Assembly: GCA_034440615.1 (NCBI GenBank)
Contig: JAOTOM010004053.1
Location: 151,198-215,197 of the forward strand
Direction: 5' to 3'
Source: Ashinkailepas kermadecensis
Taxonomy: Eukaryota; Arthropoda; Thecostraca; Neolepadidae
Length of the DNA: 64,000 nt
Of this stretch, positions 57,601-64,000 are shown one piece after another. Positions within the stretch are counted from its first letter, which is position 1. Each line of letters begins with the position of its first letter. Under the pieces are notes generated by a model, which worked only from the letters and a program-made list of their open reading frames with translations, had not been told where the DNA came from and ran no database searches. Made by a program: the position numbers and the translations under genes.

Positions 57601-60600
57601 GTGGCGACTGCCGGGGTGGCCGTGTGGTGTGTGGATGTGGCGACTGCCGGGGTGGCCGTGTGGTGTGTGGTGTGGCGACTGCCGGGGTGGCCGTGTGGTG
57701 TGTGGTGTGGCGACTGCCGGGGTGGCCGTGTGGTGTGTGGTGTGGCGACTGCCGGGGTGGCCGTGTGGTGTGTGGTGTGGCGACTGCCGGGGTGGCCGTG
57801 TGGTGTGTGGTGTGGCGACTGCCGGGGTGGCCGTGTGGTGTGTGGTGTGGCGACTGCCGGGGTGGCCGTATGGTGTGTGGTGTGGCGACTTGCTCGGGGT
57901 GGCCGTGTGGTGTGTGGTGTGGCGACTGCCGTGGTGGCCGTGTGGTGTGTGGTGTGGCGACTGCCGGGGTGGCCGTGTGGTGTGTGGTGTGGCGACTGCC
58001 GGGGTAGCCGTGTGGTGTGTGGTGTGCTGACTGCCGGAGTGGCCGTGTGGTGTGTGGTGTGATGACTGCCGGGGTGGCCGTGTGGTGTGTGATGTGATGA
58101 CTGCCGGGATAGCCGTATGGTGTGTGGTGTGGCGACTGCCGGGGTAGCCGTGTGGTGTGTGGTGTGCTGACTGCCGGAGTGGCCGTGTGGTGTGTTGACT
58201 GTCGGGGTGGCCGTGTGTGTGTGATGACTGCCGGGAGTGGCTGTGTGGTGTGTGATGTGATGACTGCCGGGGTGGCCTGTGTGGTGTGATGACTGCCGGA
58301 GTGGCTGTGTGGTGTGTGATGTGATGACTGCCGGGGTGGCCGTGTGGTGTGTGATGTGATGACTGCCGGGGTGGCCGTGTGGTGTGTGATGTGATGACTG
58401 CCGGGATAGCCGTATGGTGTGTGGTGTGGCGACTGCCGGGATAGCCGTATGTGGTGTGTGGTGTGGCGACTGCCGGGATAGCCGTATGGTGTGTGGTGTG
58501 ACGACTGCCGGGGTAGCCGTGTGGTGTGTGGTGTGACGACTGCCGGGATAGCCGTATGGTGTGGTGGTGTGACGACTGCCGGGGTAGCCGTGTGGTGTGT
58601 GGTGTGTTGACTGCCTGGGTGGCCGTGTGGTGTGTTGACTGCCTGGGTGGCCGTGTGGCCGGGGTGGCTCAGGGCAGACTCTTAGTGCTGAGTAGTGCCC
58701 TTCAAGTTCATCTTTAGGCTATGTCGTCAGTTCTGAAGGATCAAGAGGGCCAGGCGTGGGGTGTTTTCGAAAGATGAACGGCCATCAAGTACATATAAAG
58801 AGAGATGTTTAAAAATAAAGAAGCTGCCCTCTTGATGTTGGTTTGCTTGTGGACATATCACCGTACACAACTGAGGAGATCCGCACCTGAACAGGTCCAC
58901 ATCTGGATGGGTGCACATCTGGGCAAGTTCGCACCTGAGCAGATCCGCACCCGAGCGCATCCGCACCAGCCGCGCGCCACTGTCTGTCGGTGCTGCGTGC
59001 ACGGCCGTGTAGTGCGGTGACTGCCTTGGTCAGCCATGTGGTGTGCTGACTATCTGGGCCGGCCGTGTGGTGTGTGGTGCGGTGACTGCCTTGGTCAGCC
59101 ATGTGGTGTGCTGACTATCTGGGGCGGCCGTGTGGTGTGTGGTGCGGTGACTGCCTTGGTCAGCCATGTGGTGTGCTGACTATCTGGGCCGGCCGTGTGG
59201 TGTGTGGTGCGGTGACTGCCTTGGCCAGCCATGTGGTGTGCTGACTATCTTGGGCGGCCGTGTGGTGCGGTGACTTGCTTGGTCAGCCATGTGGTGTGCT
59301 GACTATCTGGGCCGGCCGTGTGGTGAGTGGTGCGGTGACTGCCTTGGTCAGCCATGTGGTATGCTGACTATCTGGGACGGCCGTGTGGTGAGTGGTGCGG
59401 TGACTGCCTTGGTCAGCCATGTGGTATGCTGACTATCTGGGACGGCCGTGTGGTGTGTGGTGTGGTGACTGCCTTGGTCAGCCATGTGGTATGCTGACTA
59501 TCTGGGCCGGCCGTGTGGTGTGTGGTGCGGTGACTGCCTTGGCCAGCCATATGGTATGCTGACTATCTGGGCCGGCCGTGTGGTGTGTGGTGTGATGACT
59601 GCCCGGGCCGGCCGTGTGGTGTGCCGACTACCTGGGCCGGCCGTGTGGTGTGATGACTCCATTGGTATGTGTATCTGGGCCGTCCGTGTGGTGTGTGGTG
59701 CGGTGACTCCTGGGCCGGCCGTGTGGTGTGCTGACTACCCGGGCCGGCCGTGTGGTGGTGGTCGATGACTGCCTTGGCCGGTCATGTGGTGTGCTGACTC
59801 TCCCGGGTCGGCCATGTGGGGTGCTGATTGGCGTTGCCGGCCGTGTGGTGTGATGACTCCAGGGCCGTCAGCCATGTGGTGTGCTGACTATCTGGGCCGG
59901 CCTGTGTGGTGGTGCGGTGACTGCCTGGGCCGTCCGTGTGGTGTGCTGACTATCTGGGCCGGCCGTGTGGTGTGATGACTCCAGGGCCGTCCGTGTGGTG
60001 TGCTGACTCCCGGGCCGGCCGTGTGGTGTGATGACTCCAGGGCCGTCCGTGTGGTGTGCTGACTCCCGGGCCGGCCGTGTGGTGTGTAGTGTGATGACTC
60101 CCGGGCCGGCCGTGTGGTGTGATGACTCCCGGGCCGGCCGTATGGTGTGCTGACTCCCGGGCCGGTCGTGTGGTGTGATGACTTCCCGGCTCGTGTGGTG
60201 TGCTGATTGGCGTTGCCGGCCGTGTGGTGTGTGGTGTGCTGACTGCTGAGGCCGGCCGTGTGGTGTGTGATGTGATGACTGCCGGGGTGGCCGTGCGGTG
60301 TGTGGTGTGTGGTGTGTGGTGTGATGACTCCCTGGGCCGGCCGTGTGGTGTGTGGTGTGATGACTGCCGGGCCGGCCGTGTGGTGTGATGAGGGTGTGTG
60401 GGTGACTGCCGGGGTGGCCGTGCGGTGTGATGGTGTGTGGTGTGATGACTGCCCGGGGTGGCCGGGTGGTGTGGTGTGATGACTGCCGGGGTGGCCGTGC
60501 GGTGTGTGGTGTGTGGTGTGATGACTGCCGGGCCGACCATGTGGTGTGCTGACTGCTGAGGCCGGTCGGCAGGAGGCCAACCAGCCGGCCAATCGCGCCC

Positions 60601-60715
60601 TGCGCCCCTGGCTCGTGCTGTTCGGCCACCGGCCCATGTACTGCTCCACCTCCGACAAGGATGACTGCACCAAGAAGTGGGACACGCTCCGCATCGGTCT
60701 GCCCATCATTCACAC
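36561..60715 (+). CDS. ACP7: Purple acid phosphatase-like protein (ACP7 family), six exons, 3' end missing
   Basis: Joining 36561-36672, 46402-46593, 49343-49475, 50156-50326, 56726-56903 and 60573-60715 gives 929 nt (309 codons plus two bases) with consistent phases 1,1,2,2,0,2 and GT-AG at every joint. The order is: signal peptide (residues about 1-24), fibronectin-like N-terminal domain with QIHLSYG..PSQMVVTW, then the metallophosphatase core. Dinuclear Fe/Zn ligands are visible: D135 (YGDMG), D164 and Y167 (GDFAY), N199-H200 (PGNHE) and H281 (FGHRPMYC). The final GHxH-type motif and roughly 130 residues, judged against the vertebrate length of about 438, must lie beyond the window. Likely a secreted or lysosomal phosphomonoesterase. 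Introns are 0.7-9.7 kb and full of repeats. The symbol rests on family resemblance and has not been checked as orthology. Confidence 0.9.
38413..38470 (-). mobile_element. SINE 3'-end fragment
   Basis: Reverse-complemented, it reads gggcactgtatgaccatcgc, then agtcgatgcgcccctaagcc, then caaataaccaaccaa, aligning with 22274-22338 and with the tail of the SINE at 35228-35387. Confidence 0.7.
40340..40500 (+). pseudogene. Gypsy-like integrase core fragment
   Basis: A frame reading HYPVADVEHPFQKLCADYFYL resembles the start of Ty3/gypsy integrase cores, where the Asp of CADYF is the first catalytic residue. Only about 45 residues remain. The piece that should precede it lies on the opposite strand at 40560-41190. 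Confidence 0.5.
40560..41190 (-). pseudogene. Gypsy-like pol fragment upstream of the integrase core
   Basis: The minus-strand frame 41113-40544 contains MSLEMIKDAVDRDSTMHTLV, a typical linker before the integrase, and later VTDDMNARASE, resembling the GMNARAR..VFWPG zinc-binding region. A following frame gives CRTYDHVAPFHPTVPP, like the second half of the HHCC finger. Frames are broken. Its orientation is opposite to that of the adjoining core fragment. Confidence 0.5.
41191..42957. other. Intron 1 interior, nothing recognised
   Basis: Open frames at 41439-41843 (-) and 42457-42750 (+) have no recognisable domain. A poly-C run lies at about 42228-42240. Confidence 0.35.
42958..43210. repeat. 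Dispersed ~240-bp repeat, copy 2
   Basis: The counterpart of 32905-33140, with gttaacacgcgcg, agggcctctgacata, gaagcgcgaaatttggaggg and a gatcggacggcacgccctg end. Confidence 0.6.
43718..44242. repeat. 15 copies of a 35-bp unit
   Basis: ggagatcgtgcgccgcccat + atcagaatcatcatt, 525 bp = 15 x 35, with only about five scattered substitutions (for example gatcctgc at three places). Open frames of 200+ codons here are artefacts, with three units giving 35 residues. Confidence 0.96.
44243..45820. other. Intron 1 interior, nothing recognised
   Basis: Short frames only. No domain or clear repeat seen. Confidence 0.35.
45821..46025 (+). mobile_element. Second tRNA-derived SINE-like element
   Basis: gccctggtagctcagctggt provides an A box (tagctcagctgg) and agggttagagtc, about 55 bases later, a degenerate B box, as in tRNA-derived SINE heads. 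The body continues through gactgggagggtcagt and cggggacgagctacggg to gtgcattggtggcacgttaa. It is not a functional tRNA: the stems do not close. Confidence 0.55.
46402..46593 (+). CDS. ACP7: ACP7 exon 2: N-terminal domain
   Basis: Acceptor ttcggcag|ag, donor atatg|gtgagt, phases 1 to 1. It encodes EEPSQMVVTWNT, SEVWFGE and HRTQLVHRVTIADLKPGTRY, a fibronectin type III-like domain of animal-type purple acid phosphatases, with two potential N-glycosylation sites in NSTNFT. Confidence 0.92.
46594..48654 (+). other. ACP7 intron 2, upstream part
   Basis: No exon recognised. A compact potential hairpin lies at 47814-47856. Confidence 0.45.
48655..49330. repeat. 44-bp minisatellite in intron 2
   Basis: Units of gtgaccgacactgttctgtc + cagtggcactcactgctctg + tgcc, about 15 copies with alternating variants (ggatggtgttctg, gccacgcactac). 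The array ends about a dozen bases before the acceptor of exon 3, so the acceptor region is itself built from degenerate repeat sequence. Confidence 0.93.
49343..49475 (+). CDS. ACP7: ACP7 exon 3: first metal-ligand motif
   Basis: Acceptor gtgcacag|tg, donor gcccag|gtcagt, phases 1 to 2. It encodes YQVGSDAGWSEVFWF, closing the N-terminal domain, then RLAVYGDMGS with the first metal-binding Asp. Confidence 0.93.
50156..50326 (+). CDS. ACP7: ACP7 exon 4: GDxxY and GNH motifs
   Basis: Acceptor gatacag|gctgcag is chosen because it restores the phase and the RLQRETQQG reading; the ctgcag a few bases on would be out of frame. Donor cagaa|gtagtg, phases 2 to 2. It encodes VLHVGDFAYD (bridging Asp and the Tyr of the purple chromophore) and YMTCPGNHEQ (Asn and His ligands). 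Confidence 0.93.
51053..52618 (+). pseudogene. I-clade ORF1 (gag-like), one in-frame stop
   Basis: Starts MGKKRKKDTDPSS at 51053. A TAA at 51800-51802 interrupts it, and the same frame continues with three knuckles: CFNCQHFGHGSKMC, CPKCGEPPHPESIC and CLSCNTSDHLTTSNLC (about 51845-52009). ORF1 proteins of this group bind the element RNA. Unusually, the frame then stays open through a low-complexity linker straight into the ORF2 start at 52619, with no stop between them. Confidence 0.87.
52619..56423 (+). pseudogene. I-clade ORF2: endonuclease, reverse transcriptase, RNase H
   Basis: Endonuclease from 52619 (LLQWNCRSL, LQETW, SIYIPP, LGDFNAHS, then DLTICSP and DSDHYPI in another frame). Reverse transcriptase follows with VGPDKLHYS, VFLDISKAYD, GLAQGSCISP and the catalytic FADD near 54645. 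The RNase H has all four acidic residues (FTDGSK near 55585, AELHAIL, CSDSKSV, NEEADHLAK). The terminal knuckle is CPSCNTH...HILLYC. Lesions: a frame break near 53097-53101, TGA at 53272, TGA at 54166, and a frame break in the A8 run at 54343-54350. The final 717-codon stretch (54270-56423) is uninterrupted. Confidence 0.9.
56726..56903 (+). CDS. ACP7: ACP7 exon 5: core domain
   Basis: Acceptor gattccag|c, donor ctggcg|gtgagt, phases 2 to 0. It encodes NFSNYKNRFTMPRAGDDMF, then HFVSVSTEYYYYFNYG and WLEKDLA, matching the family between the GNH and GHRPMY motifs. Confidence 0.93.
56995..58665 (+). repeat. Intron-5 segmental duplication, copy 1, with 35-bp minisatellite
   Basis: The unique part 56995-57350 (ggctcagggcagactcttag..., ggtccgcacctag) recurs at 58666-58985, an offset of 1671 bp. 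It is followed from 57360 by a 35-bp unit (gtgtggtgtgtggtgtggcg + actgccggggtggcc): about 17 near-identical copies, then increasingly variable ones (gatgactgcc, ggatagcc). The long Cys/Trp/Gly frames are artefacts. Confidence 0.93.
58666..60572 (+). repeat. Intron-5 segmental duplication, copy 2, with higher-order minisatellite
   Basis: After the unique part, from about 59000 the array has a ~65-bp higher-order unit pairing gtgactgccttggtcagcc with gctgactatctgggccggcc, then from about 59800 a variant based on gatgactcccgggccggcc. The array continues to the exon 6 acceptor (ctgactgctgaggccggtcggcag). Confidence 0.9.
60573..60715 (+). CDS. ACP7: ACP7 exon 6: GHRPMY motif
   Basis: Acceptor gtcggcag|gag, donor cacac|gtgagt, phases 0 to 2. 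It encodes ANRALRPWLVLFGHRPMYCS, with the His ligand, and TSDKDDCTKKWDTLRIGLP. No following exon was recognised before the window ends. Confidence 0.93.
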
Positions 60716-60804
60716 GTGAGTGTCCATCTCTCGTCAGCACGCGGTCAGTTCGGCTCCTGCCTCTCACACACCAGCTCCTGCCGCTCACACATGAGTGTCC
60801 GTTG

Positions 60805-63060
60805 TAAAGACATAAGACATAAAGACATAAAAGATCAGTGCAACTATGAGCCGCAAGGGCCCTTCTTGGTTGCACTCTGTACACTGAACCAGTTGTCCAC
60901 CAAATGTGTTGATCAACTCTCCCTGGAATACAGAAAAACAAGCCCCCTATTCTTATAATGATTATCTATGCTGTTCTTAAAGATGTTCAGTGTGTTGCTA
61001 CTGACAATGGTTTCTGGCAGCTGGTTCCAGTGTTATACTACCCTGTTGGTGAAGAAGGACTGTCTTAACCTTGTCCTGCTGTGTCTTAACCTTGTGCTGC
61101 TAACTTTGATTTTGAATTGATGACCTCTAATTGCATCATTTCTGTTAAATTCAAACGGTTCCCTGAGATAACCCTGTTCCTGACCTTGAACAAATTTAAA
61201 GACCTCGATGAGATCTCCTCTCAGCCTTCTATATCGAAGTGAAAACATATTCAACTTCTTCAATCTTTCCTCATATGCCAGGTTGCCCATACCATTCACC
61301 ATTTTTGTTGCCCTCTTTTGTACTCTCTCTAAAAGCCAACAATCTTTTTCATAACTAGGGGACCAAGCTTGGACACAATATTCCAGATATGGCCTGACAT
61401 ATGCACAATAAAGCTTCCTGATGACTTCCTCACTTTTGTATGATACATTCCTATTTATTGCCCCAAGCATTCTTAGTGCCTTCTTCCTGGCTTCTTTGGT
61501 CTGTACTGATGCCCCCAATTTTGTGTTCAAAATAACACCTAAGTCCTTCTCCTGCTGAGTCACAGATAGTACTTGGCCACCCATCAAGTATGGAGCCTTG
61601 ATATGCTGCCTACCTACATGCATGATTTTGCACTTATCAAAATTAAATTTCATTTGCCATTTTTCGGACCACTTCACAAGCTCGTCTAAGTCTTTCTGCA
61701 GCAAGACCTGCTCATTGTGCCCTGTTATTGCCCTAAAGACCTTCAAATCATCTGCAAATTTCAAAACCTTACTGCTTAGGCCACTTTCAATGTTATTTAC
61801 AAACATAATGAACAATAGTGGTCCCAGTACTGACCCCTGGAGCAGTGGCGCAGCCAGGATTTCAGTTCGGGGGGGGCCAGGGTTTGAGAGCGGGCCCCCT
61901 CGCAAGCGGGCCCCCTCATGCTTTTAAAAAGTCTGCGGAAAACATGCACCTACTTTTGAGCGGTCCCCTATGTTTGTAAAACTTCGCAGAAATAAAAGCA
62001 CTTTTCCGGTTTTAGCGGTTCGAGGCGGGCCCCAGGTAAAAGCGGGCCCCTGGTTCTAAGCGGGCTATTGGTTCAATGCGGGCCCCTGGATCAAAGTGGG
62101 CCCGGTTCGAAGCGGGCCCCTGGTTCCAGAGAGCCCCTGGTTCAAGACAGGGCCCCAGGTTGAAGCGGGCCCCTGGTTCTAAGCGGGCTATTGGTTCAAT
62201 GCGGGCCCCTGAATCAAAATGGGCCCCGGTTCGAGGCGGACCCTGGTTAAAACGGGCCCCCAGATTTTCAGTTGGTTCAAAGGGCCCCTGATTCGAGCCA
62301 CAGATCCGCTTCGCGGGCCCCTAGCCAGGGCTCTGAGTAGGGTGGCCCACTCCGAGCCAGGGGCCCGCTTCGCGGGCCCCAGGCTCGGAGCGGCCCCAAA
62401 AAAAATTCGGGAGGGCCATGGCCCCCTGCCCCCCCCCCCTGGTTGCGCTACTGCCCTGGAGGACTCCACTAAGAACATTTTGCCATGATGATTTTGTACC
62501 ATTTAGCATCACTCTCTGCTGTCTATCTGAAAGCCACAACCCTATCCATTTTAGGATGTTACCCACAATACCATGGACCTGAAGCTACATCATTAACCGT
62601 TTATGAGGTACCTTGTCAAAGGCCTTGCTAAAGTCAAGATATGCTACATCAACCTGATTTCCCTTATCAAATTGTTCTGTAGCAAAATTTAAAAAGTTCA
62701 AAAGATTTGTGAGACACGATCGCCCTTTTCTAAACCCATGTTGAGTATCTTGAATCTATCTGTTTCCTTCCAGAAAACTAACTATTTTATACTTGATAAT
62801 TGATTCAAGTACCTTGCAGACTAGTGATGTGAGGCTTACTGGCCTATAGTTTTCAACCCTCCCTCTTTCTCTATTCTTGAAAATAGGAACTACATTTGCC
62901 CTTTTCCAATCGGTTGGAATTTCATTTTGTGAAACTAATCTACAAAATATTATACTGAGTGGAATTGCCAATTCTTTTTCAGCTTCCCGCAATACCCTAG
63001 CATAAATTCCATCAGGTCCTGCTGCCTTGTTTGGCTTTATTTTCCTGACATAATTAAAAA
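60805..63060 (-). mobile_element. CR1/L2-type non-LTR retrotransposon, minus-strand copy
   Basis: The coding sense runs from 63060 down to about 60955. It contains NKAAGPDGI and YRPVSLTS near the 5' end, AFDKVPHK, the FADDLK catalytic box near 61765, and YRRLRGDLIEVFK near 61225. The 3' end is a short repeat of ttatgtctt type (60805-60832), as is common for CR1/L2. It is broken by a hAT MITE (61843-62453), an in-frame stop after KRLMM near 62588 and a stop at 61033-61035. The 5' end is truncated at the junction with the plus-strand copy. Confidence 0.88.
61843..62453. mobile_element. hAT-type MITE inside the CR1/L2 copy, 8-bp duplication
   Basis: The ends are cagtggcgcagccagg and cctggttgcgctactg (inverted, two mismatches). 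ccctggag flanks it on both sides (61835-61842 and 62454-62461). The neighbouring plus-strand copy has the uninterrupted site near 63220-63250. The 611-bp interior is non-coding, made of gcgggcccctggttcaaa-type repeats. Confidence 0.95.
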
Positions 63061-64000
63061 GCAAGGCCTTTGACAAGGTACCTCATAAACGGTTAATGAT
63101 GCAGCTTCAGGCCCATGGTATTGTGGGTAACATCCTAAAATGGATAGGGTTGTGGCTTTCAGATAGACAGCAGAGAGTGATGCTAAATGGTACAAAATCA
63201 TCATGGCAAAATGTTCTTAGTGGAGTCCCCCAAGGGTCAGTACTGGGACCACTATTGTTCATTATGTTTGTAAATAACATTGAAAGTGGCCTAAGCAGTA
63301 AGGTTTTGAAATTTGCAGATGATTTGAAGGTCTTTAGGGCAATAACAGGGCACAATGAGCAGGTCTTGCTGCAGAAAGACTTAGACGAGCTTGTGAAGTG
63401 GTCCGAAAAATGGCAAATGAAATTTAATTTTGATAAGTGCAAAATCATGCATGTAGGTAGGCAGCATATCAAGGCTCCATACTTGATGGGTGGCCAAGTA
63501 CTATCTGTGACTCAGCAGGAGAAGGACTTATGTGTTATTTTTAACACAAAATTGGGGGCATCAGAACAGACCAAAGAAGCCAGGAAGAAGGCACTAAGAA
63601 TGCTTGAGGCAATAAATAGGAATGTATCATACAAAAGTGAGGAAGTCATCAGGAAGCTTTATTGTGCATATGTCAGGCCACATCTGGAATATTGTGTCCA
63701 AGCTTGGTCCCCTAGTTATGAAAAAGATTGTTGGCTTTTAGAGAGAGTACAAAAGAGGGCAACACAAATGGTGAACGGTATGGGCAAGGGCAACCTGGCA
63801 TATGAGGAAAGATTGAAGAAATTGAATATGTTTTCACTTAGATATAGAAGGCTGAGAGGAGATCTCATCGAGGTCTTTAAATTTGTTCATGGTCAGGAAC
63901 AGGGTTATCTCAGGGAACTGTTTGAATTTAACAGAAATGATGCAATTAGAGGTCATCAATTCAAAATTAAAGTAAATCACCGCAGGATAAGGTTAAGACA
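63061..64000 (+). CDS. CR1/L2-type reverse transcriptase, plus-strand copy, partial
   Basis: Open from codon 63063 (KAFDKVPHK) to the end of the window, about 312 codons without a stop. It passes through GVPQGSVLGPLLF, the catalytic FADDLK near 63318, FDKCKIMHVG, KLYCAYVRPHLEYC and RRLRGDLIEVFK. It is closely similar to the minus-strand copy, which it meets head to head. 5' truncated at AFDKVPH and cut by the window edge, so its activity cannot be judged. Confidence 0.9.

Noticed and set aside
57288..58062. Cys/Trp/Gly-rich open frames of 217-254 codons in three frames
   Set aside because: 35-bp minisatellite inside intron 5, open in all frames. They overlap each other.
59868..60941. 357-codon His/Thr-rich minus-strand open frame
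   Set aside because: Antisense to the intron 5 minisatellite and exon 6 of the phosphatase. No independent evidence.

Overview
This is a window of repeat-rich nuclear DNA from an animal, and it contains one recognisable host gene. That gene is split by GT-AG introns and encodes a purple acid phosphatase-like protein (ACP7 / acid phosphatase type 7 family). Short CCTAA runs, I-clade and CR1/L2-type non-LTR retrotransposons, hAT-type MITEs, a THAP zinc-finger fragment and tRNA-derived SINEs all fit an arthropod. I cannot place it more precisely, and the arthropod call is itself an inference. There is no bacterial operon, rRNA or CRISPR array. Most of the long open frames are tandem repeats read as codons.

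Layout. 1-5.7 kb holds minisatellites and diverged dispersed repeats. 5.77-11.31 kb is a giant foldback element: two near-identical outer arms of about 400 bp enclose about 492-bp monomers, roughly seven in direct and four in inverted orientation. 11.56-12.72 kb is a hAT-type MITE with an 8-bp target duplication. 13.2-19.7 kb is a second, more decayed inverted-repeat structure, interrupted by an I-clade retrotransposon remnant. 20.7-25.6 kb holds two copies of a unit made of a THAP-like exon remnant plus a 29-bp satellite, separated by repeats. 26.8-28.4 kb and 29.9-30.5 kb hold two smaller foldbacks. 32.2 kb has a 22 x 22-bp array with no variation that I can see. 33.8-35.9 kb is a decayed LTR-retrotransposon pol region with a SINE inserted in its integrase.

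From 36.56 kb onward the phosphatase gene runs on the + strand. Six coding exons are visible (36561-36672, 46402-46593, 49343-49475, 50156-50326, 56726-56903, 60573-60715) and their splice phases agree throughout. They encode a signal peptide, the N-terminal domain and four of the five metal-ligand motifs. The last exons lie beyond the window. The introns carry tandem arrays at 43.7, 48.7-49.3 and 57.4-60.6 kb (the last two run almost to splice acceptors), a full-length but dead I-clade element with an 11-bp target duplication (50789-56518), and gypsy-like integrase fragments.

60.8-64 kb holds two head-to-head copies of one CR1/L2-type reverse transcriptase. One copy is interrupted by a hAT-type MITE; the other keeps the matching empty site.

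The most unusual theme is a set of foldback/satellite elements. Three of these families, otherwise unlike each other, share a short conserved module: a TGACCT/AGGTCA palindrome followed by a CGATGCCCCGTGAAA-like word. I do not recognise this as a named element.
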